Source: JAPOXR01 sp965221815 (GTDB lineage Bacteria > Pseudomonadota > Alphaproteobacteria > Rhodobacterales > Rhodobacteraceae). Taken from it: a DNA stretch of 64,000 nt. Location: assembly GCA_965221815.1 (NCBI GenBank), contig OZ244915.1:558001-622000 (forward strand), given 5' to 3'. Below, in pieces: positions 27,961 to 37,070 of the stretch; within the stretch, counting starts at the first letter, position 1; every line of letters starts with the position of its first letter. The notes beneath the pieces were generated by a model. The model did not search any database, was not told the DNA's origin, and saw only the letters and a list, made by a program, of their open reading frames with translations. The translations under genes were made by a program, and so were the position numbers.

Positions 27961-29535
27961 ATGACCCGTCAACGCCTGCCCATCGGCATCCAGGACTTCG
28001 CCCGGCTCCGGCAAACCGACAGTTACTATGTTGACAAGACCCCGCTGATCCGGGATCTGATTGAGCGGGGCGATCACTGGTTTCTCTCCCGCCCGCGGCG
28101 GTTCGGCAAGAGTCTGCTGGTGGACACGCTCAAGGCCCTGTTCACGGGGCAGGAGGAATTGTTCCGGGGGCTGGACATCCATGATCACTGGGACTGGTCG
28201 GTCACCCATCCGGTGGTGCGGCTGAGCTTTGACAGGAAGTATGACGGGCCCGCGGATATTGAACGCAACCTCGCCAATCAACTCGGCCTGATTGAACATG
28301 CCGCTGGAGTGGATCCGGTGCACCCTCGGGAAGCGGCTCCCGAACGTCTGCAAACTCTTCTCTACCACCTTCATCACACGACCGGACAGCGGGTCGTGGT
28401 CCTTGTGGACGAGTATGACAAACCGATCCTGGACGGGCTGCCCGACTTGGATCACGCCCGCGCCAACCGGGAGGCACTGCGAAGTGTCTACGGCATCATC
28501 AAGGGCAGCGCGGAACATGTCCGCTTCGTCTTCGTCACCGGCGTGAGCATGTTCTCCAAGGTCAGCCTGTTCTCGGATATGAACAATCTCAAGGATATCA
28601 GCCTGGATCCACGCTTTGCCACGATCTGCGGCTATACCGATGCCGATATCGACACGGTGTTTGCCCCCGAGCTCACCGGGCTGGACCGCGATGAGATCCG
28701 TCGCTGGTACAATGGCTACAACTGGCTGGGCACGGAGCGGCTCTACAATCCCTTTGATGTCCTCTTGCTGTTGGATAATCGGGAGTTTGAGCCCTACTGG
28801 TTCGAGACGGGCTCCCCGACCTTCCTGTTCGAGACCCTCAAGACCAAGTCCCTCAGCCCGATGGAATTGGAGAACCGGGTGGTGGACCGCCCCCTGATCT
28901 CCAAATTTGATGTCAATGATATTGAAGCCGAGGCGTTGCTGTTCCAGACAGGATACCTCACCATCACAGATGAGAGACGGGATCATTTCGACACGCTCTA
29001 TCAGTTGGACTATCCCAACCAGGAGGTGCACGTCAGTCTGAACCGGGGATTGCTGCAGTCTCTGGGCAAGACGGTCACGGAAGCGCGGGGCCAGGGACGT
29101 GATCTCTGTGCGCGTCTCGAAGCCAACGACTTTGAAGGCTTTGCGGAGACGCTCAAGGCCTATCTCGCCAGCATTCCTTACCAGTGGCACGCCACGGGGG
29201 ATCTGGCGCGCTATGAGGCCTGGTATGCCAGCCTGCTGCAGATGTGTTTCCGGGCGATCGGGGTGGATGTCCGCGCCGAGGCGGCGTCCAGCCATGGCGG
29301 GGCCGACATGGTGGTGCACACCGGCGGGCAGGTGTTCATCCTCGAGTTCAAGATGGCGGGCAGGGACGCGGACGTTGAGACGAAGATGGAAGAGGCGTTC
29401 ACCCAGATGCGGGAGAAGGGTTATGCGAACCGCTACCGGGATCGCCAGGAGCCCCTCCATCTGATCGCGGTGGTCTGCGGGCGGGAGGCCCGCAACCTGC
29501 TGGAGGTGCGGACCGAACGGGTGAACAGCTCCTGA
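27961..29535 (+). CDS. AAA-ATPase-like protein with PD-(D/E)XK nuclease domain
   Basis: The 524-residue protein begins MTRQRLPIGIQDFARLRQTD and YYVDKTPLIRDLIERG, followed by the Walker A-like RPRRFGKSLLVDTLKALFTG near residue 45 and Walker B-like VVVLVDEYDKPILDGL near 145. The C-terminal region holds a PD-(D/E)XK fold with GGQVFILEFKMAG near residue 460. This is the family annotated as AAA-ATPase_like plus PDDEXK_9. Its role is not established; copies are often numerous and variable in host-associated or mobile-rich genomes. It is divergent from porin B and upstream of porin C, and a stub of a related gene lies next to porin A. Confidence 0.85.
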   Translation: MTRQRLPIGIQDFARLRQTDSYYVDKTPLIRDLIERGDHWFLSRPRRFGKSLLVDTLKALFTGQEELFRGLDIHDHWDWSVTHPVVRLSFDRKYDGPADIERNLANQLGLIEHAAGVDPVHPREAAPERLQTLLYHLHHTTGQRVVVLVDEYDKPILDGLPDLDHARANREALRSVYGIIKGSAEHVRFVFVTGVSMFSKVSLFSDMNNLKDISLDPRFATICGYTDADIDTVFAPELTGLDRDEIRRWYNGYNWLGTERLYNPFDVLLLLDNREFEPYWFETGSPTFLFETLKTKSLSPMELENRVVDRPLISKFDVNDIEAEALLFQTGYLTITDERRDHFDTLYQLDYPNQEVHVSLNRGLLQSLGKTVTEARGQGRDLCARLEANDFEGFAETLKAYLASIPYQWHATGDLARYEAWYASLLQMCFRAIGVDVRAEAASSHGGADMVVHTGGQVFILEFKMAGRDADVETKMEEAFTQMREKGYANRYRDRQEPLHLIAVVCGREARNLLEVRTERVNSS

Positions 29536-29547
29536 ACACGGGCCCAT

Positions 29548-29735
29548 GACAATTGAAACGGGATGCCGTCATCAAGATGGAGTGTCTGTGATATCCCGAT
29601 GAATCCGTGATGGGGGCCTTGTGGTCATCCTGGAGCTTTCCGCATCACCCGACAACAACTGTCAATTCTCTGCCCCTTTTCTCTGATTCTGCGTTTCTGC
29701 CCACCACCCACAAATCTCTGTCCATTCCTTGACAT
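29548..29735 (+). repeat. Porin C leader, same as inverted repeat arms near 1.4 and 1.9 kb
   Basis: This 188-bp stretch is a direct copy of 1381-1568 and an inverted copy of the right arm. It differs completely from the leaders of porins A and B until the last 30 bases (CCTTGACATAATAGGACAG), which all three porin genes share. Confidence 0.85.
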
Positions 29736-29751
29736 AATAGGACAGAAACAG

Positions 29752-31476
29752 ATGAGAAAACTCTCTCTACTTGCCGCCGCCGCGATGGTGGCGGGCGGCA
29801 GTGCTTTCGCGATGGATGGCGGTGGCGTCTCCATCAGCGGGGAAGCCAACTTCGGGGTGAAATTTGTCGAAAGCGATGACGACTCCAAGAGCGATCTGCA
29901 ATTCCACCATGAGTTCAAGGTGACCTTCGCGGCCTCCGGCACAACGGACGGCGGCATTGGTTTCGGCGGTGAAATGACGCTGGATAACACGGAAAGTGTT
30001 TCGGGTCGGACGGCGGTGGCTGCACCAACAGCTTACCTCTTAACGGAAAACGCGACTGGGAATAAAGCAGCGGCCCTTGAGAAAAAATACGGGATCAAAG
30101 CACCTGCAGGTGGCTTCGTGAAAGACAGCGTGATTATCAGTGATCCAAAAACTTTCTCCGGGTATAAGATTGCGACAATTCCAGGGCATACAAACACCTC
30201 TACGAGAACAATAGCTCCTTACATGGTTATTGAGAGCCCTATAAATATTGAAGACAATGAGGAAGCATCTCTCACTGTTGGCGGTGTTAAGTTAACGAAT
30301 ATCGCAAGCATAACCTACGCTGACACTGATACGAATGATGAAATCAGTGCCACTGATATAGTGACCATTGCATTTAAGTCCGTGAATGGCGCGGAAGCCC
30401 AAGAATCGATAGTCTTTACCTATGTTGCCGATGTAGATTCGGGAGAGGCTGATAGTGAAGTCGCACCGGGATGGGCGCTAACAAGTGGTCTTACTGGAGC
30501 AGATTTTGGTGAAGCGCGAGACGGTGACAGTTACACTGGGCTCCTTGCCGCACAAGCATCGGCTTTAATGGTCACCATTACCACAACAACCCCCCTTACC
30601 GGAAATGATAGAACCGCTGCATCCAAAGCTTACATCGATAGCCTGTCCGGCTCAATCAAAGAAGCCGATAGCCAGTCGGTCAACAACCACGGCGAAGTCT
30701 ATATCTCGATGGACATGCACAAGCTGACAATGGGTTCCGATATTGATGCTGCCGACAAACTGGCGGGCGGTCTGGCTGATCCCGGATTTGATGGAATCGG
30801 CATCGATGATGTTGCCGAAGGGCCTTACGGCGGCTCAGCAGCTGATGTCCGTTATGACGGTGACTTTGGAGTTGCAAAAGTCGCGATTTCCTATGGTGAC
30901 AATGCCGGGGACGCCGCCTGGGCAGCCGGGTTCAGTTTCAATGTGGAACCTGTGAATTTCGGGGCTGGCTTTGACAGCAATGGCGTGATGTCTGTTGGCA
31001 TGGGCTTTACGCAAGGTGCCATTGCCATGAACGCACTTTACTCAACTGACAGCGACCATGACGAAGCTGACAACGAAGGATTTAAGTGCAGCGATGTGCG
31101 CGCAACGGACAAAGCAACTTACAACAAAGTTAAAGCAGACGCTTGCACGGCGGGCATTAAAGACAATTGGGCCAACAAACCCGACCTGAAAAATCAAGCC
31201 TTTGGGGTTGATGTCAGCTATCAAATGTCAGAAGCGACTTCGGTTGTTCTGGTGGCAGCACAGCACAAAATGGAAAAAGCGCATATCAGCTATAATAGCG
31301 GTGGAGCAGGTGATGATGTCAAACCTTCATATAGCTGGTCCACCTCATCCACCACCGTGGACGCCTTTGGTGTCGGCTTCTCCCATGATCTGGGCGGCGG
31401 CGCGACCCTGAAAGCCGGTGCGGGTTCAGTCGACAGTAACGCGGTGGCCGATCTCGGTATCACCATGACGTTCTGA
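29752..31476 (+). CDS. Outer-membrane porin copy C
   Basis: The longest of the three copies, 574 residues, with the same signal peptide and N-terminus (MDGGGVSISGEANFGVKF) and a C-terminus ending LGITMTF. The variable segment between about residues 85 and 305 is rich in threonine, serine and acidic residues and shares little with copies A or B. A shorter loop near residues 440-475 holds two cysteines (FKCSDVRAT and ADACTAGIKDN), absent from the other copies, and could form a disulfide in the periplasm or at the surface. Likely role: diffusion porin. Its terminator follows directly. Confidence 0.88.
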   Translation: MRKLSLLAAAAMVAGGSAFAMDGGGVSISGEANFGVKFVESDDDSKSDLQFHHEFKVTFAASGTTDGGIGFGGEMTLDNTESVSGRTAVAAPTAYLLTENATGNKAAALEKKYGIKAPAGGFVKDSVIISDPKTFSGYKIATIPGHTNTSTRTIAPYMVIESPINIEDNEEASLTVGGVKLTNIASITYADTDTNDEISATDIVTIAFKSVNGAEAQESIVFTYVADVDSGEADSEVAPGWALTSGLTGADFGEARDGDSYTGLLAAQASALMVTITTTTPLTGNDRTAASKAYIDSLSGSIKEADSQSVNNHGEVYISMDMHKLTMGSDIDAADKLAGGLADPGFDGIGIDDVAEGPYGGSAADVRYDGDFGVAKVAISYGDNAGDAAWAAGFSFNVEPVNFGAGFDSNGVMSVGMGFTQGAIAMNALYSTDSDHDEADNEGFKCSDVRATDKATYNKVKADACTAGIKDNWANKPDLKNQAFGVDVSYQMSEATSVVLVAAQHKMEKAHISYNSGGAGDDVKPSYSWSTSSTTVDAFGVGFSHDLGGGATLKAGAGSVDSNAVADLGITMTF

Positions 31477-31501
31477 TCACTGATCGAAGATAAGAGTTGA
31501 G

Positions 31502-31527
31502 GGGGCGGCTTCGGCTGCCCCTTTTTT
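31502..31527 (+). terminator. Rho-independent terminator of porin C
   Basis: Stem GGGGCGGC/GCTGCCCC (one G-T pair) with a TTCG loop, followed by six T residues, 25 bases after the porin stop. It nearly equals the terminator of porin A. Confidence 0.9.
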
Positions 31528-31772
31528 GTGAACTTTCAGTTGTGTTGATGGGTGCATTCCACAAGCGATGTGTCTTTGGACTGGATTGGGGTGATCGCCC
31601 GTTTTGCAACTGGGTTGATTGAGGACGGGCGGATCGGATCACATTTTGAGACTGATGGCTGTGCGTTCGAGCAGATCTGAGTTTTGGCGCGCCATTCGAT
31701 GGGGCCGGGTGGATATCAGACAGTTTGGCGGTATGAATTTGACTTGAAACTGTCCGGGCTCTGGTGTAACTC

Positions 31773-31788
31773 TTGCATTCGTATGCAA
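31773..31788. promoter_or_regulatory. Palindrome TTGCAT-TCGT-ATGCAA, candidate operator
   Basis: A perfect 6-4-6 inverted repeat lies 28 bases before the ATP-binding gene that opens the catabolic cluster. Its length and TTGCA/TGCAA arms resemble LacI-family operators. TTGAAA at 31744 could be a -35, with the palindrome covering the expected transcription start. A LacI-type regulator is encoded in the same operon. Confidence 0.4.
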
Positions 31789-31815
31789 ACAGGGCGTCGG
31801 GTTTCTCAAAGGGAC

Positions 31816-32868
31816 ATGGCCGAAATAGAGTTACGAAATATCACCAAACGCTGGGGGAATTTTACCGGCGTTGAGCGGTTCGATCTGACCGTCGCTGACC
31901 GTGAATTTCTCGTTCTGCTCGGACCTTCGGGCTGCGGCAAGACCACCACCATGCGGATGGTGGCCGGGCTCGAGGATGTGACCGAAGGCGAAATCCGTAT
32001 CGACGGGAAACGCGTCAATGAACTCGACCCCAAAGACCGGGACGTGGCCATGGTGTTTCAATCCTATGGTCTCTATCCCAACATGAACGTCTTCGAGAAT
32101 ATCCGTTTTCCGCTACGTGTGCGCAAGATCGATCCGGCTATTCACGAAGAACGGGTCCGGCGCGCCGCGGCGATGGTCGAGCTCAATGACTTCCTGCACC
32201 GCAAGCCGGCCGAACTTTCCGGCGGTCAGCGCCAGCGGGTGGCCCTGGCCCGGGCCATCGTACGCGAACCCAATGTCTTTCTGATGGATGAACCCCTCTC
32301 CAATCTCGATGCCAAGCTCCGCGTGTCAACCCGCGCCCAGATCAAGAATCTCAGCCATGAGCTCAAGGTCACCACCCTCTATGTCACCCATGACCAGATC
32401 GAGGCGATGACCCTCGCAGATCGCGTGGTGGTGATGAATAAAGGCGTGGTGCAACAGGTGGGAACCCCCTCAGACATCTATGATCGCCCAGCCAATACAT
32501 TTGTCGCCGGATTTATCGGCTCACCCGCCATGAACCTGATCAATGGTGAATTGCATGACGGAACGTTCCGGGCCGAACATATCGAGATCCCCGGGCTGAA
32601 AGCGCCAAACGGCAACGTCACATTGGGATTTCGTGCCGAAGACGCGCGTGTGGACACGGGAAAAAGCGAGATTGGAGCACCCATTTATACGATTGAACTG
32701 CTCGGAGAAGCGGTGATGCTCACCTTGCGCGTGGGTGCCGCCATGGTGTCGGTGAAAGCCGCCAAGAATTACCAGGCCGGGATCGGCGACAGCGTCAATG
32801 TCAAGGTGCCACCTGAAATCTGCCGTCTGTTCGATGCAGAGTCAGGCCAGGTGATTGAGACCGGTTAA
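31816..32868 (+). CDS. ABC importer ATP-binding protein, UgpC/MalK type
   Basis: The 350-residue protein has Walker A (LLGPSGCGKTTTMRMVAGLE), the signature LSGGQRQRVALARAIVREPN, Walker B (VFLMDEPLSNLDAKLR) and a C-terminal TOBE regulatory domain (about residues 240-350), as in carbohydrate importers. It powers the importer formed with the following binding protein and two permeases. I chose MAEIELRNITKRW at 31816 because it is the family start; the upstream ATG at 31783 lies inside the palindrome. It is the first gene of the cluster. Confidence 0.9.
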   Translation: MAEIELRNITKRWGNFTGVERFDLTVADREFLVLLGPSGCGKTTTMRMVAGLEDVTEGEIRIDGKRVNELDPKDRDVAMVFQSYGLYPNMNVFENIRFPLRVRKIDPAIHEERVRRAAAMVELNDFLHRKPAELSGGQRQRVALARAIVREPNVFLMDEPLSNLDAKLRVSTRAQIKNLSHELKVTTLYVTHDQIEAMTLADRVVVMNKGVVQQVGTPSDIYDRPANTFVAGFIGSPAMNLINGELHDGTFRAEHIEIPGLKAPNGNVTLGFRAEDARVDTGKSEIGAPIYTIELLGEAVMLTLRVGAAMVSVKAAKNYQAGIGDSVNVKVPPEICRLFDAESGQVIETG

Positions 32869-32959
32869 TCGGTCGCATGGAGCCGCCCGATATGGCGGAA
32901 AATCAATGGGGCCGGGCAGGTGATGTTTCGGTCACAACGCAATGAGAGGAGAATATCCG

Positions 32960-34168
32960 ATGAGGTTTTTTAAACTTTTGGCCGTGGGTGTCGTGGCACT
33001 GAACTCAGGCGGTGCCTTTGCCGGTTGCGCCTATGAGAATGATGTGCCCATCAAGTCACTTTCGGCAGGATTTGAGGCGTGGAAGGCGGTCACAGAGGCG
33101 ATGGCCGAATGCGGTAATCTTGAAGCGGAACTGGATCAGGAATTTCGAACCAAACAACCCGCTGCCTTTGCCGCGGAACCGTCTCTCTACCATATCGGTG
33201 GAGTCTCGAACGGCACGTTCACCCCGCTTTTCGATGCCAAGACCATCCGCCCGCTGGATGATCTCGTGTCAAAATACGGCCAGCAACTCAAACCCAACCA
33301 ACTCATCAGGGTCGATGGCCAGACCTGGGCAATCGCCATGATGGTCAACGCACAGCATCTCATGTACCGCAATGATATCTTCGCTGATCTCGGGATCACA
33401 CCGCCCACGACCTATGGGGAATTCCTGGCGGCGGCAGAGACCATCCGGAATGCCGGTGTCGTCGATTACCCGGTCGGCGGCACATACAAGACAGGCTGGA
33501 ACCTGGCGCAGGAATTCGTCAACAACTTCTTCGGCCACGGCGGTGATTTCTTCGACGACAACAATATGCCGACCATCAACAATGAAGCCGGCATTGCCAC
33601 GCTCGAACTGATGAAGGCACTGACAGACTATATGGATCCTGAATATCTGACATCGGACTCCACCTATGTGCAGCAGCAGTTCCAGCAGGGAAAAATCGCC
33701 ATGTCCAATTTGTGGGCCTCGCGAGCCGCGGCAATGGATGATCCCAGTGAGAGCACGGTGGTCGGCAAAGTGACAATGGCCGGCGCCCCGCAAGGGCCGG
33801 GCGGGACCGCATCCACGCTCTGGTGGGACGGAATCGTCATTGCTGCCAATATTACGGATGACGCGGCCGATGCAGCTTTCCGGCTGGCCATGGAAGGGAT
33901 GGATACCGACATGGTCACCGCCAATAACGATGCGGCTGTCTGGCTGATTGACGGCTATGTTGCCGGACCCGCCGCGGCGGGTGCTGCCGCCACGGCGGCA
34001 TCAGGCGCACGGCCGTATCCATCCTTGGCGGCCATGGGGCTGATGCATACCGCGCTGGGCTCCGGCGTGTCGGATTATCTGACCGGTGCCAAGGATGCCG
34101 CGACCACACTGGCGGATATCGAGGCGGAATATCTGACGGCCGCCCGGGATGCCGGCCTGATCAACTGA
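32960..34168 (+). CDS. ABC importer extracellular solute-binding protein
   Basis: A signal peptide (MRFFKLLAVGVVALNSGGAF, cut near AFA-GC) is followed by a family 1 solute-binding fold of about 380 residues, with QTWAIAMMVNAQHLMYRNDI, TPPTTYGEFLAAAETIRNAG and TASTLWWDGIVIAANITDDA. It captures the substrate in the periplasm and delivers it to the permeases. The family covers sugars, polyols and related polar organics; the exact ligand cannot be read. Unusually it has a cysteine close after the cleavage site, but no lipobox. GAGGAGA precedes the ATG. Confidence 0.88.
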   Translation: MRFFKLLAVGVVALNSGGAFAGCAYENDVPIKSLSAGFEAWKAVTEAMAECGNLEAELDQEFRTKQPAAFAAEPSLYHIGGVSNGTFTPLFDAKTIRPLDDLVSKYGQQLKPNQLIRVDGQTWAIAMMVNAQHLMYRNDIFADLGITPPTTYGEFLAAAETIRNAGVVDYPVGGTYKTGWNLAQEFVNNFFGHGGDFFDDNNMPTINNEAGIATLELMKALTDYMDPEYLTSDSTYVQQQFQQGKIAMSNLWASRAAAMDDPSESTVVGKVTMAGAPQGPGGTASTLWWDGIVIAANITDDAADAAFRLAMEGMDTDMVTANNDAAVWLIDGYVAGPAAAGAAATAASGARPYPSLAAMGLMHTALGSGVSDYLTGAKDAATTLADIEAEYLTAARDAGLIN

Positions 34169-34177
34169 ATATATGTG

Positions 34178-34201
34178 AAGGGCACCTGACACGGTGCCCT
34201 T
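34178..34201 (+). terminator. Hairpin between binding protein and permease genes
   Basis: A perfect 9-bp stem AAGGGCACC/GGTGCCCTT with a six-base loop, lacking a long T run. In importer operons such hairpins after the binding-protein gene commonly raise its yield by protecting the upstream mRNA or partly stopping transcription. Confidence 0.7.
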
Positions 34202-34257
34202 CCTGTGATCGCATGGATGTATCGACGGTTCAGACGGGTCGCAGGGAGAGCTAGAGG

Positions 34258-35280
34258 GTGAAATTCAAAACTTTCGCCGCATTTGTTGGCCCATCCATAT
34301 TCCTGATGCTGGTTTTCATCGCCTGGCCACTGGCCAACGTGTTGTGGCAGAGTTTTCATGTGACCAGTGTCGAATTCGAGCAATCCGAAGTCGAGGTCTG
34401 TACGCCGGGTTTTTTGACATCGACCTGTACGGTCGAGATTCGCATGCGGCCGATCCTGGATTCATATGGAGACCCGGTCACCGAGACCCGATTTGTCGGC
34501 TGGCAGAGTTATCGCAACGTTCTTGAGCCTGCGCGATTCCTTGCCGGTTTACAGGATCTGAGTTGGGAACAGGTGATGGTGATCGATTTTTGGAAAGCCT
34601 TGCGATTCACCCTCACCTTCACCCTCATGACACTGCCGCTGGTGATCGGTGTGGGTCTGCTGATCGCCCTCGCTGTGAATAACGCAATCCAGTCGTTGCG
34701 CGGGCAGATCATCTTTGTCTCTTTGCTTCCATTCATCATCACACCGGTGATCGGCGCGTTATCCATCCGCTGGCTGTTTGTGGGGGATGGCATTCTGACA
34801 GCGCTCCTGGAATGGCTGTTGAAGGCCGATATCGCGATGCTCGCCAATCCCTGGACCCTCGAACTCCTGATGATGTTTTACCGTGTCTGGCATGTCGCAC
34901 CTTTTGCCTTCATTATCCTCTATGCCGGATTGCAGACGGTCAATCAGGATACGCTTGAGAGCGCGGTGATCGATGGGGCCAGTCGGTTTGAACGCCTGCG
35001 TTTCGTGACCATCCCGCACCTTATGCCATTGATTATATTCATTGCGTTGATTCACCTCATGGATTCCTACCGGGTTTTTGAAGAGATCGTCGGATTTTCT
35101 TCGCAGGCACATGTGATTTCCCTGCAATGGCTGACCTATGATCTGCTGACGCCTGATGATGCCGGCAATCGTGCCATCAGCCGGGCCTCGGCAAGTGCCA
35201 TGCTGACCATGATCGGTATTGTGGTGATCCTGATTCCGCTGCTCGGCAAGACCTGGCGGGACCATAAGGGGGTGTCATGA
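34258..35280 (+). CDS. ABC importer permease 1
   Basis: The 340-residue membrane protein has about six helices, with the permease EAA-type loop at LESAVIDGASRFERLRFVTI (about residue 240), where the ATP-binding subunit docks. An insertion of about 50 residues after the first helix (VEVCTPGFLTSTCTVEIRMR) is periplasmic and contains two cysteines that could form a disulfide. It belongs to the MalF/UgpA class. The start is GTG at 34258. Its stop overlaps the start of permease 2 (ATGATGA), so the two are coupled. Confidence 0.88.
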   Translation: MKFKTFAAFVGPSIFLMLVFIAWPLANVLWQSFHVTSVEFEQSEVEVCTPGFLTSTCTVEIRMRPILDSYGDPVTETRFVGWQSYRNVLEPARFLAGLQDLSWEQVMVIDFWKALRFTLTFTLMTLPLVIGVGLLIALAVNNAIQSLRGQIIFVSLLPFIITPVIGALSIRWLFVGDGILTALLEWLLKADIAMLANPWTLELLMMFYRVWHVAPFAFIILYAGLQTVNQDTLESAVIDGASRFERLRFVTIPHLMPLIIFIALIHLMDSYRVFEEIVGFSSQAHVISLQWLTYDLLTPDDAGNRAISRASASAMLTMIGIVVILIPLLGKTWRDHKGVS

Positions 35281-36440
35281 TGAAGGCGGTCCCGCGCGCC
35301 ATGCGACAGTCACCACAGCTTCGGGCCATCTCCGCGATCTTCCTCGTGTCTTGGTGCGTCATCGCAGCATTCCCAATCTTCTGGATTGCTGTCATGAGTT
35401 TTAAATCACCAATTGACGCCTTTGCTTCCAACCCGTTGCATGTGATTTTTGGCCCGGCAACCCGTGCGGCCGGTCAGGGACTGTCAATCCTCGATATCAT
35501 GGTTGGACTCGGCGTGCTGTGGGGCTTCATTCATTTTGCCATGCGCGATTTGCCGCGTTATGCAAGGCGATGGGCACCGTTCGGGAATCGACTGCTCTAC
35601 TGGTTGGCTGCATCGCTGGTCTTTGCTGTCATCTTCATCGCCGTATTTTTCGGGTTGTTGCCGCCACTATTGCGGATCGCCAATGGATTCTCAGGGCCCA
35701 TGGGTTCACCGATTATCGGTTTCACCATCGAACATTATCAGTCGATATGGATCGACAGCAGCTTTTACCGGAACTTCATCAATTCGATGATGGTGACCGC
35801 AGGTGTCGTCGTCATCTCCCTGACGGTCGGCACACTCGCTGGCTATGGAATCGCACGGTCAGGATCAAATCTTGCCTTCTGGCTGCTGATCATGGCATTG
35901 ATATTTCGTGCATTACCGCACGCGGTGCTGGTGGCCGGATATCTCCCGGTCTTCATCAACTCGGCAGAATTGCTGCGGCCGATCCTCGGTGATCTGTCCC
36001 CGACCCTTTACGGCAAGCCGGTGGCCGTGATTGCGGTGATGGTCGCGATCAATCAGCCCTTTACGATCTGGATGCTGCGGTCTTTCTTCCAGAACATTCC
36101 CCGGGATCTGGACGAGGCCGCACGGGTTGACGGCTGTACACATTTCCAGGCCTTTCGCTGGGTCATCATGCCGGTGATGTGGCCCGGTGTCATCACGGCC
36201 GGACTGTTCAGCTTTCTCCTGGCTTATAATGATTTTCTGGTGGCTTCACTCCTGCTGGATGCCCAAAACCAGACCATGGTCCCGGCCATTGCCGGATTCT
36301 TCAATCGTGAAACCACGACGACAGATCAGGTGCGGGCCGTCGCAGCAGCTGTCTCAATCACCGCACCGCTGTTCCTGTTGATCATGGTCTTTCAGCGCCA
36401 GATCGTCAGCGGACTCACCGCCGGTGCGGTGAAAGGGTAG
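35277..36440 (+). CDS. ABC importer permease 2
   Basis: A 387-residue MalG/UgpE-type permease with the EAA loop DLDEAARVDGCTHFQAFRWV near residue 285. Between helices 1 and 2 it carries an extra membrane region (DIMVGLGVLWGFIHFAMRDL and LLYWLAASLVFAVIFIAVFF) that lengthens it by about 90 residues compared with typical 280-residue partners. The substrate path is formed with permease 1. The start could be 35277 or the adjacent ATG at 35280. Confidence 0.88.
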   Translation: MMKAVPRAMRQSPQLRAISAIFLVSWCVIAAFPIFWIAVMSFKSPIDAFASNPLHVIFGPATRAAGQGLSILDIMVGLGVLWGFIHFAMRDLPRYARRWAPFGNRLLYWLAASLVFAVIFIAVFFGLLPPLLRIANGFSGPMGSPIIGFTIEHYQSIWIDSSFYRNFINSMMVTAGVVVISLTVGTLAGYGIARSGSNLAFWLLIMALIFRALPHAVLVAGYLPVFINSAELLRPILGDLSPTLYGKPVAVIAVMVAINQPFTIWMLRSFFQNIPRDLDEAARVDGCTHFQAFRWVIMPVMWPGVITAGLFSFLLAYNDFLVASLLLDAQNQTMVPAIAGFFNRETTTTDQVRAVAAAVSITAPLFLLIMVFQRQIVSGLTAGAVKG

Positions 36441-36445
36441 GGGCC

Positions 36446-37033
36446 ATGACAGATCCATCCCATGACACATGCGGGCAGAGGGGAATCCGGCCCGATCAGG
36501 CCCCGCTCACCAAAGGTGCTGACCTGTCCCAAACGGCACAGACCCGTCAGGTGATTGAATCCATGGTCAATGCACTGAATGACCATCGGATTGACGATAT
36601 TGGCGAGTTCTTTGCCGATGACATGACCTGGCGGGGCAATTTCGGTTGCGGCGTGAAACATGGATTGAGAGAATTCCAGGACAATTGGCAACGCCCGTTT
36701 CAGGCCGCTTTCTCCGGGAAAGTCTGTCTTGATGAAGCCCGCCTCTATATGGGTGAGTGGGCCGCCGCGTTCGGTCGTCAGGAAGCTATCCATAGCGGTG
36801 AATTTTTTGGTATTGCGGCCACCGGGAAACGCGTGACCATTCGCTACATGGATTTCTGGCGGGTGGCAGAGGGCAAGATCGCTGACAATTGGGTCATGGT
36901 CGATTTCGCCGATGTCTTGCATCAATTGGGAGTTGATATCTTTGATGGCCAGGGTTGGGAGCGGTTTGACCGCTCCGATGCCGAGCTCCCACGGCCCGAC
37001 ACGGAAACCAGGCCACGACGGGGCGAAAAATGA
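36446..37033 (+). CDS. SnoaL-like (NTF2-fold) protein
   Basis: The 195-residue protein has an N-terminal extension of about 30 residues, then a SnoaL/ester-cyclase-like domain: TRQVIESMVNALNDHRIDDI, FFADDMTWRGNFGCGVKHGL and ATGKRVTIRYMDFWRVAEGK. The fold is used by polyketide cyclases, isomerases, dehydratases and binding proteins, so no reaction can be given. It begins five bases after permease 2. Two further domains of this kind occur in the protein at 40215, which makes the fold a feature of this cluster. Confidence 0.8.
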   Translation: MTDPSHDTCGQRGIRPDQAPLTKGADLSQTAQTRQVIESMVNALNDHRIDDIGEFFADDMTWRGNFGCGVKHGLREFQDNWQRPFQAAFSGKVCLDEARLYMGEWAAAFGRQEAIHSGEFFGIAATGKRVTIRYMDFWRVAEGKIADNWVMVDFADVLHQLGVDIFDGQGWERFDRSDAELPRPDTETRPRRGEK

Positions 37034-37070
37034 AGTCAAACCTCCATGATCAGACAGGGACGGACACGTC

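Noticed and set aside
27943..29547. 534-codon open frame on the reverse strand, longer than the gene it overlaps
   Set aside because: It is the complement of the AAA-ATPase gene, which has Walker motifs and a nuclease motif on the forward strand and a strong ribosome site. The reverse frame is open because of the GC-rich codon pattern.
31502..31527. Porin terminator as a mobile repeat
   Set aside because: Similarity between porin terminators is explained by duplication of the whole porin genes.
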